Assembly: GCF_015548375.1 (NCBI RefSeq)
Contig: NZ_JADMWW010000024.1
Coordinates: forward strand, 1 to 41,976
Length of the DNA: 41,976 nucleotides
Source: Collinsella aerofaciens
GTDB taxonomy: Bacteria > Actinomycetota > Coriobacteriia > Coriobacteriales > Coriobacteriaceae
Direction of reading: 5' to 3'
Below are positions 10,523 to 18,468 of this stretch, in pieces. The stretch's first letter is position 1, and the number at the start of each line of letters is the position of its first letter. A program made the position numbers and the translations under genes. Under the pieces are notes generated by a model that searched no databases, was not told the origin of the DNA, and saw only the letters and a list, made by a program, of their open reading frames with translations.

Positions 10523-11114
10523 TCAGGCTACCTGCTTCCTGGATGTAGCGCTCGATGAGCTTCTTCTGCTCGGCCTCGTCCTCGAGTGCCTCGCCCACGA
10601 TCTTGGTGGCGACGGCAACGGACAGGTCGGCAATGGAGCTCGCGGCACCGGCGTAGATGGACTTGCGCTCGTCCTCGACGGTCGTATGGGCCTTGGCGAT
10701 GATCTCCTCGGCCTCCTTGTGAGCAGCCTCGATGATACGGGCGCGCTCGGACTCGGCGTCCTTACGGGCCTCGAGAACAATGTCGGCAGCCTGACGACGG
10801 GCGTCGGTGACGATCGAGTCGGACTCAGTGCGCTTGGCGATAGCCTCCTGCTTGGTCTTCTCGGCCTCGTCGAGGCTCTCCTCGATCTTCTTGCCGCGCT
10901 CCTCCATGGTTTTCATGATGCCCGGCAGGGCGACCTTGGCCAGCACGATCCAGATAATCAGGAAGGCGATAAGCGCCGGGATGAACTCCGCCATCTTAGG
11001 GATGAGGATGTCCGCACCGGCAGCGCCGTCCTCGGCGAACGCGGAAACCGGCATGAGCAGCGCGGCCGCGGACGCGGAGAGTGCGATCGCGCTCTTCTGG
11101 GATGAAAGATTCAT
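10512..11114 (-). CDS. atpF: ATP synthase Fo subunit b
   Basis: A 200-residue peripheral stalk subunit. One membrane helix (about 42-64) is followed by a long charged coiled coil (about 68-165) reaching to the delta subunit. The N-terminus is unusual: residues 1-30 look like a signal peptide, with a hydrophobic Ala/Leu stretch and an AFA-ED site at 27/28, ahead of the normal membrane helix. ATG 11114 has GGAG eight bases upstream, so the extension is probably real. Family membership is clear; processing of the extension is an inference. Confidence 0.92.
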   Translation of the reverse strand: MNLSSQKSAIALSASAAALLMPVSAFAEDGAAGADILIPKMAEFIPALIAFLIIWIVLAKVALPGIMKTMEERGKKIEESLDEAEKTKQEAIAKRTESDSIVTDARRQAADIVLEARKDAESERARIIEAAHKEAEEIIAKAHTTVEDERKSIYAGAASSIADLSVAVATKIVGEALEDEAEQKKLIERYIQEAGSLNAD

Positions 11115-11129
11115 ACTTGACGCTCCGTG

Positions 11130-11324
11130 CTATTTAACGATCAGCGCGACAACGAAGCCGATCAGAGCCAGAGCCTCGCCGAAGGCGGAGCCCATGATGA
11201 AGACGGTGAACACGCGGCCCTGGACCTCAGGCTGACGGGCCATAGCACCCGTAGCACCCAGAGCAGACAGGCCGATAGCAAGACCAGCGCCGATAACACC
11301 GAGACCGTAACCGATAACTCCCAC
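11130..11324 (-). CDS. atpE: ATP synthase Fo subunit c
   Basis: A 64-residue two-helix proteolipid of the rotor ring. The polar loop ARQPE (29-33) joins the helices, and E50 in FGEALAL is the ion-binding carboxylate. The Gln in helix 1 and the Ser/Thr after the Glu that mark sodium-type rings are absent (Ile/Ala instead), so proton coupling is inferred. The start is GTG behind a near-perfect AAAGGAGGA, fitting the high stoichiometry of this subunit. A small hairpin (11341-11360) lies just upstream of the ribosome site. Confidence 0.94.
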   Translation of the reverse strand: MGVIGYGLGVIGAGLAIGLSALGATGAMARQPEVQGRVFTVFIMGSAFGEALALIGFVVALIVK

Positions 11325-11340
11325 GATTCCTCCTTTGTCG

Positions 11341-11360
11341 TGCGTGTCTTATTTCACGCA
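11341..11360 (-). promoter_or_regulatory. Hairpin upstream of the atpE ribosome-binding site
   Basis: TGCGTG/CACGCA (11341-11346/11355-11360) forms a 6-bp stem in the 124-bp atpB-atpE spacer, immediately before the strong Shine-Dalgarno of atpE. Spacers here in other bacteria can raise c-subunit translation or mark mRNA processing; that role is inferred. Confidence 0.35.
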
Positions 11361-11448
11361 GGATAACCTTTTTATAACTGCCGGGCTCCATGGGTACGGG
11401 CACCGGCGGTTTAACGAATTGCCTTACCTTTAAGGTGCGAACGGAAGA

Positions 11449-12252
11449 CTACTCCTCCTCCGCGACCTCCTCTGCCTCGGAGACATACACGGCGGTAAGG
11501 ACCGTGAAGACGTAAGCCTGGATGGCGCCGACCACAAGCTCGATCGCATAGATCAGGATGAGGATGGCAAGCCAGGCCAGCGAAGGCAGGGCGCCGACGG
11601 CGTGGGCCGCGGAAACCTGCTGAAGCAGCGGCTGCATGAACATGCTCGCCATGATGGCGAACGAGCCCATGACCACGTGTCCTGCGAACATGTTGCAGAA
11701 CAGACGGACGGCGAGCGTGATAAGGCGCAGGAAGGTCGAGAAGAGCTCGACAACCCACACGAGCACGTTCATCGGGAAGCTCACGCCCTGCGGGGCGAGG
11801 CTCTTGATGTAGCCGATCACGCCGTGAGCCTTGCATCCGTAGTAGATGAAGTACACGAAGGCGAAAATGGCGAGCGCGGCGGTGGAGCCGATTGCGCCGG
11901 TGCCGGGCTTCATTCCCGGGATCAGGCCGATCATGTTATTGATCAGGATGAACAGGAAAAGCGAGCACAGGAACGGGAAGTGCTTCTTCCAGTTCTCACC
12001 CACGACGCCCTTGCCGATATCGTTCTCGACGTACTCGATGATGTACTCGAAACCGTTGACGAAGAAGCCCTTGGGAACCAGGGTCTGCTTCTTCTTGAAC
12101 ACGGCCAGGACGATCAGGAGCACGATCGTGGAGACGATCAGCCAAAACGAGTACTGCGTGATGCCGCAGCCCAAATCGCCCACGACAGGGGTGGAGCTGA
12201 ACTCGCTGACCAGATGATTAATCTCATCAGGCAGCTTTTCAAAAATTTCCAC
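11449..12252 (-). CDS. atpB: ATP synthase Fo subunit a
   Basis: A 267-residue stator channel subunit with five or six predicted membrane helices. The essential arginine that faces the c-ring is R183 in LAVRLFCNMFAGH. The last helices carry IELVVGAIQAYVF, with the conserved Glu/Gln positions of the proton half-channels. The C-terminal tail is acidic. The start is GTG with AAAGG upstream, four bases after the preceding small gene. The 124-bp gap to atpE is the only sizeable spacer in the operon. Confidence 0.95.
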   Translation of the reverse strand: MEIFEKLPDEINHLVSEFSSTPVVGDLGCGITQYSFWLIVSTIVLLIVLAVFKKKQTLVPKGFFVNGFEYIIEYVENDIGKGVVGENWKKHFPFLCSLFLFILINNMIGLIPGMKPGTGAIGSTAALAIFAFVYFIYYGCKAHGVIGYIKSLAPQGVSFPMNVLVWVVELFSTFLRLITLAVRLFCNMFAGHVVMGSFAIMASMFMQPLLQQVSAAHAVGALPSLAWLAILILIYAIELVVGAIQAYVFTVLTAVYVSEAEEVAEEE

Positions 12253-12255
12253 GAC

Positions 12256-12567
12256 TTACCTTTCGACCTCATGAGGATCTCGCAGCGCCTTGGCGACGCG
12301 AACCGTGCAGGCGGCCATAAAGACCACGAAGCCGATCGCCTCGCCCAGGAGGAACATGCGAAATGCCTCTCCGAACAACGCAAACACAACCAAGGTAAAG
12401 ACGAGCAGGGCGACTGCCGAGACCGCCAGACTCACCATGCCCTTGAGCATGTCCGCATTCTGCTTATCGTCAAGAACCGGCTTGAGCGTAAAGACAAAGG
12501 GAAGGAAGGCAATTGCGCCCGCGATGGCGCCTGCAACGATAGCGAGCAGATCGGCTATCTGAAACAC
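12256..12567 (-). CDS. Small membrane protein heading the atp operon (AtpI-like)
   Basis: A 103-residue protein with four hydrophobic segments and little other similarity I can name. Its place as first gene before atpB, its size and its membrane topology match the poorly conserved AtpI/subunit I, an assembly helper for the c-ring; the call is by position. The frame is open to a TTG at 12642, but I prefer GTG at 12567 (VFQIAD) because GTGAGG precedes it and the promoter at 12629-12656 would start transcription downstream of the TTG. Confidence 0.65.
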   Translation of the reverse strand: MFQIADLLAIVAGAIAGAIAFLPFVFTLKPVLDDKQNADMLKGMVSLAVSAVALLVFTLVVFALFGEAFRMFLLGEAIGFVVFMAACTVRVAKALRDPHEVER

Positions 12568-12628
12568 TGGCGTCCTCACTTTCCTTTTTAACGCTTCACA
12601 GAACAGTTCCCGCCAAACATTGGTGACT

Positions 12629-12656
12629 ATTGTACGAGCCAATCGCTAAAGTACAA
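12629..12656 (-). promoter_or_regulatory. Promoter of the ATP synthase operon
   Basis: On the minus strand TTGTAC (12656-12651) and TACAAT (12634-12629) are separated by 16 bp, close to the sigma-70-type consensus. The predicted transcription start near 12622 leaves a leader of about 55 bases to the GTG at 12567. Confidence 0.65.
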
Positions 12657-12771
12657 CCGAAAAAGCATCGGTTAATACGCACCTGTTCGTTTTCTTAAGA
12701 CCTTCTTTATGCCGCAGGTACGGTAATACGTTTTTCTCGAACCCTGCAGGGCAAAACGTCCGTTAACAGGA

Positions 12772-12806
12772 GTGCGCGCGGTCGCCTTTTGTTCGTCCGC
12801 GCGCAC
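12772..12806 (-). terminator. GC-rich hairpin downstream of upp
   Basis: A 10-bp stem GTGCGCGCGG/CCGCGCGCAC with a 15-base loop lies about 40 bp after the upp stop. No T run follows on the minus strand, so it is an imperfect terminator or an mRNA-end stabiliser. Confidence 0.4.
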
Positions 12807-12848
12807 CGTTTCTTCGTATTTGCAGCCGCGGCCGTCTTAGCCCAGCGA

Positions 12849-13496
12849 CTAGAGCGTGCCGTAGATGCGGTCGCCGGCGTCGCCGAGGCCGGGAACGATG
12901 TAGGCAGCCTCGTTGAGATGGTCATCGATAGCGCAGGTATAGATATGCACATCAGGGTCCTTCTCGGTCAGCGACTTGAGACCCTCGGGGGCCGCGACGA
13001 TGCACAGCATGCGGATGTCCTTGACACCGCGCTCGCGCAGGTAGCTGATGGCCATCTCGGCCGAACCGCCCGTGGCGAGCATGGGGTCGACGACCAGGCA
13101 GATACGCTGGTCGATATCCTTGGGCATCTTGCAGTAGTACTCATGCGGCTCGTGGGTAACCTCGTCGCGCTCCATACCGATGTGGCCCACGCGGGCAGAG
13201 GGTACCAGGTCGAGAATGCCGTCGACCATGCCAAGGCCTGCACGAAGGATGGGAACGATGGCGAGCTTTTTGCCGGCAAGCTGCTTAAACGTGGCGGTGG
13301 TGATGGGGGTCTCGACCTCGACGTCTTCCATGGGCAGGTTGCGCATGGCCTCGTAGCCGTCAAAAAGCGCGAGTTCGCGCACGAGCTGGCGGAACTGGTT
13401 GGTGCCGGTGTTTTTATCGCGCAGGATCGACAGCTTGTGCTGAACGAGCGGATGATCGACAAGCGTCACACGGGACGCATCGTAGGTGACGGTCAT
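12849..13496 (-). CDS. upp: Uracil phosphoribosyltransferase
   Basis: A 215-residue cytosolic salvage enzyme making UMP from uracil and PRPP. The PRPP-binding loop appears as [11 protein letters not shown]. The uracil-binding C-terminal signature is [15 protein letters not shown], at the very end. The length is typical. ATG 13496 ([10 protein letters not shown]) is preceded by AAAGGGG; longer in-frame starts lack a ribosome site. It lies 123 bp downstream of glpK on the same strand, so it may be independent. Confidence 0.95.
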   Translation of the reverse strand: MTVTYDASRVTLVDHPLVQHKLSILRDKNTGTNQFRQLVRELALFDGYEAMRNLPMEDVEVETPITTATFKQLAGKKLAIVPILRAGLGMVDGILDLVPSARVGHIGMERDEVTHEPHEYYCKMPKDIDQRICLVVDPMLATGGSAEMAISYLRERGVKDIRMLCIVAAPEGLKSLTEKDPDVHIYTCAIDDHLNEAAYIVPGLGDAGDRIYGTL

Positions 13497-13619
13497 GGGT
13501 TGATTGCCCCTTTCGTTGCGGCCGCAAAACGGCCTTGCTGACAAGGCGCGCAGCAATGTCGCCACCGCACGCCATGCATTAGTTTAGCGGTTTGTTGTAT
13601 CGAGCAGCCCACCGCGGCC

Positions 13620-15161
13620 CTACTGTGCGGTACTGAGCGAGCGCTTGACTGCATCACGCCAGCCCGCAAGGTTTTGCTCGCGGCGCACGGCGGACATGTG
13701 GGGAAGGAAGGTCCTAACGATCTGGGCATTTTGCTCCAGCTCTTCCAGGTCTTCCCAATAGCCGACGGCAAGACCCGCCAAGTACGCGGCACCGATTGCC
13801 GTGGTCTCCACCGTCTCGCATTGCAGCACGGGGATATCCAGCAGGTCGGCCTGAAATTGCATGATGAACTCGTTGCGCGAGGCACCGCCATCGACAGACA
13901 GGCGCTCGATCGAAAGCCCCACGTCCTGCTCCATGGCGCGCAGCACGTCGTAGCTCTGATATGCCATGGATTCGCAGGCGGCGCGCACGATGGTCGCACG
14001 GCTCGAGGCGCCGGTCAGACCGCACACGATACCGCGGGCATGCGGGTCCCACCAGGGAGCGCCCAAACCCGCAAAGGCGGGAACGAAGTAGCAGCCCTCG
14101 TTGTCGTTAATCGAAGCGGCGAGTTGTGCCGACTCGCTCACGCTCGAGATGATGCCCATGTTGTTACGAAGCCAGTTCATGGTGGAGCCGGCAGCAAAGA
14201 TGGAGCCCTCGAGTGCATAGCTGATCTTCCCGTTCGCAGCGATACCGATGGTGGAGACCAGGCCGTTCTTGGATTCGACGATCTCGTCGCCGGTGTTCAT
14301 GAGCATAAAGCAACCCGTGCCATAGGTGTTTTTGGTCTGGCCGGGACGGAAACAGCAGTGGCCGAACAGCGACGCCTGCTGGTCGCCCGCCACGCCCATG
14401 ATGGGCGGCATGTTGGTCATGATGTCGCTCGCGACGCGGCCGTAGTCGCCCGAGCTCCAGCGAACCTCGGGCATCATGGAACGTGGAACGTCAAAGAGCG
14501 CCAGCAGGTCGTCGTCCCAATCGAGCGTATGGATATTAAAGAGTGCCGTGCGGCTGGCATTGGTGTAGTCGGTGGCAAAGACCTGGCCGCCAGTGAGGTT
14601 GTAGATGAGCCAGGTGTCGATGGTGCCGAACATGAGGTCGCCCGCCGCCGCGCTCTCGCGTGCGCCGTCGACGTTGTCGAGAATCCACTGCACCTTGGAG
14701 GCCGAGAAATACGGGTCGAGCGTGAGTCCCGTGCGGGAGCGCACCAACTCCTCGCAACCCTGTTCAACCAACGCCTCGATTACCGACGCGGTACGGCGGC
14801 ACTGCCATACGATGGCGTTATAGATCGGCTGACCGCTCACGCGGTCCCAGACCACCGTGGTCTCGCGCTGGTTGGAGATGCCGATGGCGGCAATGCGGTC
14901 GGAGTGGATACCGCTCTTAAACTGGACTTCCATCATGACGGCGATCTGGCTGGCAAGCACCGCCATGGGGTCTTGCTCTACCCAACCGGGACGCGGGAAG
15001 CTGGTTTTGACGCTGCGACGTGCCTGCGCGACGATGCATCCATACTCGTCGACGATGGTCGCAAGTACCGAGGTGGTGCCGCAGTCGAGCGCCATGATGT
15101 AGGAACCGCCAAAGTTAAACGAGGCATCTTCCATGCCCAGGCTGCCCAGATTCAACGACAT
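13620..15161 (-). CDS. glpK: Glycerol kinase
   Basis: A 513-residue FGGY-family kinase that phosphorylates glycerol to glycerol 3-phosphate. Visible are the N-terminal phosphate loop ALDCGTTSV, the glycerol-site region with SNQRETTVVWDR and WQCRRT, the signature NTYGTGCFMLMNTG, and the C-terminal GGASRNEFIMQFQADLL. About 18 extra residues precede the first strand; ATG 15161 has AAAGGTG upstream. It starts 13 bp after the TsaC-like gene, suggesting one transcript. No glpF or glpD is adjacent. Confidence 0.93.
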   Translation of the reverse strand: MSLNLGSLGMEDASFNFGGSYIMALDCGTTSVLATIVDEYGCIVAQARRSVKTSFPRPGWVEQDPMAVLASQIAVMMEVQFKSGIHSDRIAAIGISNQRETTVVWDRVSGQPIYNAIVWQCRRTASVIEALVEQGCEELVRSRTGLTLDPYFSASKVQWILDNVDGARESAAAGDLMFGTIDTWLIYNLTGGQVFATDYTNASRTALFNIHTLDWDDDLLALFDVPRSMMPEVRWSSGDYGRVASDIMTNMPPIMGVAGDQQASLFGHCCFRPGQTKNTYGTGCFMLMNTGDEIVESKNGLVSTIGIAANGKISYALEGSIFAAGSTMNWLRNNMGIISSVSESAQLAASINDNEGCYFVPAFAGLGAPWWDPHARGIVCGLTGASSRATIVRAACESMAYQSYDVLRAMEQDVGLSIERLSVDGGASRNEFIMQFQADLLDIPVLQCETVETTAIGAAYLAGLAVGYWEDLEELEQNAQIVRTFLPHMSAVRREQNLAGWRDAVKRSLSTAQ

Positions 15162-15174
15162 CGCTTACACCTTT

Positions 15175-15918
15175 CTATTGCATCGGGTCGGACAGGACCC
15201 GCTCGATCTCTGATGCGGGAAGTGCGCCTTGGCGCAGGATCTGGAGCCCGCCGTGCTGGAACGACACGATGGTCGAGGCGTCGCGACACGGGGTCTCACC
15301 GGCGTCGACGGCAACATCGACCCCCTCCAGGATGCGACCCTCGACGGCGGCAAAGCTTGCCGGCGAAGGCGCGCCGTGCGTGTTGGCGCTCGTGCAGGCA
15401 AGGGGACTGCCGCAGGCGCGGATGAGCGCTTGCACCACGGGCGAAGCCGAAGCGCGAAGTGCCACCGTGTCGTCGGCGGCGCGCATAAAGGTCGGCACGC
15501 AGGGGGCCGCCTTGACCACGATAGTCAGGGCGCCCGGCCAGCATCGTCGGGCAAGCACGCGGGCCTCTTCCGGGATATCCACGCCATAGCGGTCGAGTGC
15601 TTCGACGCCATCGACCAGCCAAGCGACGGTTTGCGTGAGCTCACGTTGCTTGAGAGTGAAGATACGGCGATAGCCGGTGCCGAGCGCAGGAACTGCGGCG
15701 CCATTGACGGCAGCCTGCGGATCGCGCGGCCACGATGGGAATTCGCTTGTATCTTGGGGCACGGCGTCCGAGAAGGCGTTGACTGCCACGGCGACACCGT
15801 AGACGGTCTCGGTCGGAATCAAGGCCAGGCCGCCGCGGCCGAGCACCTCGGCCGTGCGCTCGACGGCAAGCCGATGCGGCTCGCGCGTTCCCTCGTATAC
15901 CCGATAGACCGTCTGCAT
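15175..15918 (-). CDS. TsaC/Sua5/YrdC-family threonylcarbamoyl-AMP synthase
   Basis: A 247-residue protein of the family that makes threonylcarbamoyl-AMP from threonine, bicarbonate and ATP for the t6A37 modification of ANN-decoding tRNAs. The nucleotide-binding start GLALIPTETVYGVAV (about 30-44), the central WPGALTIVV and the SANTHGAPSP segment are family motifs. Compared with YrdC it carries about 30 extra residues after PTETVYG (about 47-82, Pro/Ala-rich), before the Lys-rich IFTLKQR segment. It could be a YciO-type paralogue rather than the essential enzyme. It is upstream of glpK in a likely operon. Confidence 0.82.
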   Translation of the reverse strand: MQTVYRVYEGTREPHRLAVERTAEVLGRGGLALIPTETVYGVAVAVNAFSDAVPQDTSEFPSWPRDPQAAVNGAAVPALGTGYRRIFTLKQRELTQTVAWLVDGVEALDRYGVDIPEEARVLARRCWPGALTIVVKAAPCVPTFMRAADDTVALRASASPVVQALIRACGSPLACTSANTHGAPSPASFAAVEGRILEGVDVAVDAGETPCRDASTIVSFQHGGLQILRQGALPASEIERVLSDPMQ

Positions 15919-16066
15919 GTGTATGCCAGCCCCTTACGCTCCGGTGCAAGTTTGTTTACTGTGGGGCATTCTCGCACGAAACATTCAACCTATTTGCCCA
16001 GAGCGCATGTTGGTTTGGTGAGCGGCTCTAGTAGTCGGTGAAAGTGAGGGGGTTAATTGAAGATTT

Positions 16067-16369
16067 TTAGCGCGCAAGCGTAACGGTACGATCGGGAAAC
16101 TCGATGCTTGCAACCAGTTTTCCGCCGAGGCTCTCTGCGTACCTGCTCAGCGTGTCGAGCCTCATCGAACCCAACTCCCCACGCTCGAGCTCGGATACAC
16201 GTTTTTGAGAAACGCCCATCGACTGGGCGACCGACGCCTGTGTTAGATCTTTTAACCTGCGAATCTGAGCAAGCTTATAGGCTTCGATACGATTGCGAGT
16301 CCTCTCCTGCTCGGCGGTAATGGAGTCGCGTGTTATCCCGCGAGATTCCATATACTCATGCAGTTCCAT
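16067..16369 (-). CDS. HigA-type antitoxin, XRE-family regulator
   Basis: A 100-residue protein with a Cro/C1 helix-turn-helix at about 38-70 (LTQASVAQSMGVSQKRVSELERG). In type II systems this partner binds the toxin and represses the shared promoter. It overlaps the end of the upstream toxin gene by 14 bases, the reversed toxin-first order typical of HigBA. A short beta-like tail (KLVASIEFPDRTVTL) follows the DNA-binding domain. Confidence 0.88.
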   Translation of the reverse strand: MELHEYMESRGITRDSITAEQERTRNRIEAYKLAQIRRLKDLTQASVAQSMGVSQKRVSELERGELGSMRLDTLSRYAESLGGKLVASIEFPDRTVTLAR

Positions 16370-16751
16370 CTCGATCGAGCCTCCTTACGTGGCGACGGTA
16401 TATTTGCTCGGCCCTTGGAATGTTGATCGCATACCAACCGTTCCATTTTGCCCTTGACGATCCCGCTCGCGACTTATCACCCGCCAATAGCAATACCGCC
16501 TGGCGCTTGGGGTCAAAGGCGAAGAGGATGCGAATCACCTGCCCACCACACGACGTCACTCTCAGCTCCTTTAAATGATGAAGCTTCGAGCCCTTTACGC
16601 GGTCAACCAGCGGACGACCAAGGCTGGGACCTTCCTTCTCGAGCACCAAAAGGTCTGCATAAATCTGCTTCAGCGTAGCTTCATCCTGCTCATCAAGCCA
16701 AGGTTCAATGTAATCAAGCACGATACGGTACCGATGCAGCTGATTTGACAT
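16356..16751 (-). CDS. HigB/RelE-like toxin (phage Gp49-like family)
   Basis: A 131-residue basic protein matching the Gp49-like/HigB toxins of the RelE superfamily, ribosome-dependent mRNA endonucleases. Visible are LHHLKELR, the core strand RILFAFDPKRQAVLLLAGDK, and KWNGWYAINIPRAEQIYRRH. It is first in a two-gene operon with an overlapping HTH antitoxin. ATG 16751 follows AAGGAGAAAGG. Flanking DNA is more AT-rich than the neighbours, consistent with acquisition as a unit. Confidence 0.85.
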   Translation of the reverse strand: MSNQLHRYRIVLDYIEPWLDEQDEATLKQIYADLLVLEKEGPSLGRPLVDRVKGSKLHHLKELRVTSCGGQVIRILFAFDPKRQAVLLLAGDKSRAGSSRAKWNGWYAINIPRAEQIYRRHVRRLDRDGTA

Positions 16752-16765
16752 ACCTTTCTCCTTCT

Positions 16766-16793
16766 ATAGTAGAAGTTTTACGGTATATTGCAA
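16766..16793 (-). promoter_or_regulatory. Candidate promoter/operator of the toxin-antitoxin pair
   Basis: On the minus strand TTGCAA (16793-16788) and TACTAT (16771-16766) are 16 bp apart. The -10 lies in the imperfect palindrome CTTCTACTATAGAAG, a plausible antitoxin operator. The implied start is very close to the toxin Shine-Dalgarno, which weakens the call. Confidence 0.4.
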
Positions 16794-16826
16794 GGACAAA
16801 CTTGCGCAAATGTCTATTAATTCAGC

Positions 16827-18077
16827 TTAAATACGCTGTTTGGGCTCGGTGACGATGGCTCGGACGATGCGGGGGCGATCGGTGAGGTCATGGACGATAC
16901 GCACGTCCGAAAGGCCTGCCTGGCGACAGAGCTCGGCCGCGGCATCGAGGGCACCCTCGTAGAGCTCGCAGGCAAACAGGCCGCCGGCGCGCAGCATGTA
17001 AGGCGCCGCATTGAGCAGGCGGCGGAAAATATCGAGGCCGTCGGCGCCGCCCTCGAGCGCCAGGTCGGGCTCAAAGTCCTTGACCTCGTGCGGCAGCGAG
17101 CGCATGACGTCGGTCGGGATGTAAGGCGGGTTGGAGACGAGCACATCAAAGGTGCCCCACTCTTCGCGGGGAATGGAACTCACCAGGTTGGTGAGGCTAA
17201 AGGCAACCTCATCTGCCGTGAGGCCGAGGGCGTCGCGGTTTTTGGTGGCCAGATCGATGGCGCGCGGCTCGATATCGGTGGCGGTGCAGGTAACGTGGCC
17301 GCGGCGCTCCCAGGCAAGGGAGAGCGAAATGCAGCCCGTGCCGCAGCCGACCTCGAGAACGCGGGCAGTGCAGGGCTCGGTTGGGGCAGGCGCAGCGGCA
17401 TCCTGAGCTGAAGCCGTCTCCTGGCCGGCACCCTCGATGGCGATGCCGTATTCGTCGAGCTCGGACTCGGCGGCTTCCGCGGCTTCGGCTTCTGCTGCCT
17501 GCGCGGCGGCTTCCTCGGCCTCGCGGTCGGCCAGTTCCTCGGCATAGGCACGGCTGCCCAGTACGTCGCCGCCTAACGCCGCCTCATCGGCAGCCGTCAG
17601 GTTAGCGGCACGGCGCTCGGCAGTCGCGCGCTCGTCGGCCAGCGCCGCCTCGGCTTTGCGGGCCTCTTCGACCTCATCGTTCCAAGGCAGCTCAACACGC
17701 TGACGGGCAGCAGCCTCGGGGCTCAGCACCTCGGCATCCAGATAATTGAGGACTTCCTCGACGAGCATCTCGGTCTCGGGGCGCGGAATGAGCACACCGG
17801 GGGCGCACGCGACGTCGATCATGCGAAACTGCGTGCTGCCGGTGATGTATTGCAGCGGCTCGCCCTTAGCGCGGCGGACAACGGCCGCATGCATGGTCTC
17901 GAGCTGGGCCGCGTTAAGCGTCTCGTCCATACGCATATATAGGTCAATGCGCGCCAGGCCCGTGGCGGCACACAGCAGCCACTCAGCAGAAAGACGGGGG
18001 TGCTCCTCGCCGCGCTCGGCCAGGTACTCCTTGGTCCACTCGAGACAACGCTTGATGGTCCAAATCTCGTTTGCCAT
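16827..18077 (-). CDS. prmC: Release factor glutamine methyltransferase with large insertion
   Basis: A 416-residue SAM-dependent enzyme that methylates the GGQ glutamine of release factors RF1 and RF2. The N-terminal helical domain (about 5-80) recognises the factor. IPRPETE (97-103), the SAM loop LEVGCGTGC (241-249), DIEPRAI and the catalytic NPPYIP (316-321) are all present. The usual length is about 280; here roughly 115 extra residues, dominated by Ala and Glu (about 118-235), sit between the two domains. ATG 18077 has GGGAGGG upstream. prfA, encoding its substrate, is the next gene upstream on the same strand, separated by 607 bp. Confidence 0.93.
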   Translation of the reverse strand: MANEIWTIKRCLEWTKEYLAERGEEHPRLSAEWLLCAATGLARIDLYMRMDETLNAAQLETMHAAVVRRAKGEPLQYITGSTQFRMIDVACAPGVLIPRPETEMLVEEVLNYLDAEVLSPEAAARQRVELPWNDEVEEARKAEAALADERATAERRAANLTAADEAALGGDVLGSRAYAEELADREAEEAAAQAAEAEAAEAAESELDEYGIAIEGAGQETASAQDAAAPAPTEPCTARVLEVGCGTGCISLSLAWERRGHVTCTATDIEPRAIDLATKNRDALGLTADEVAFSLTNLVSSIPREEWGTFDVLVSNPPYIPTDVMRSLPHEVKDFEPDLALEGGADGLDIFRRLLNAAPYMLRAGGLFACELYEGALDAAAELCRQAGLSDVRIVHDLTDRPRIVRAIVTEPKQRI

Positions 18078-18125
18078 GGGGCCCTCCCCTCTTAAGCGCC
18101 GGACGGCGCGCGAATGTCGGAGCAG

Positions 18126-18152
18126 ATTGTACGCGAGGCTAGCGCTTGGCAA
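18126..18152 (-). promoter_or_regulatory. Candidate prmC promoter
   Basis: On the minus strand TTGCCA (18152-18147) is followed after 15 bp by TACAAT (18131-18126), about 50 bp before the prmC start. The -10 is good but the spacing is short, so confidence is limited. Confidence 0.35.
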
Positions 18153-18468
18153 GGGACGATTGAAGGCAATTATCGAGAATCAGCCCAGATTTTTGCTTGG
18201 AACCTGCCTGAAATGTTCATTCATCGACGTCTAAATCTGCATTCGTCAAGCTTTTGGCAAAGTTGCCCCAAAACTGACCAATATCTAACCAAGAACTTGC
18301 CAAATCACTTGACGCGCGACGCGGTAAAAATCACCCCGCGACTTCTTGAACGATTTTTCGAGCAATATTTTCAATTACAGATGAAGGCTGCTGATTACTT
18401 TAAGCAGTTAGACAGCTTAATTTCTAACAAAGCAGATTAAATAAACTTGAAAAGTAATTTACCCAACC

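Noticed and set aside
12568-12642. TTG start at 12642 for the atpI-like gene
   Set aside because: The likely promoter (TTGTAC-16-TACAAT) would begin transcription downstream of this codon.
18114-18440. 108-codon plus-strand frame in the prmC-prfA gap
   Set aside because: There is no Shine-Dalgarno, no codon bias like the neighbours and no family I recognise, so it is kept only as a possible relic.
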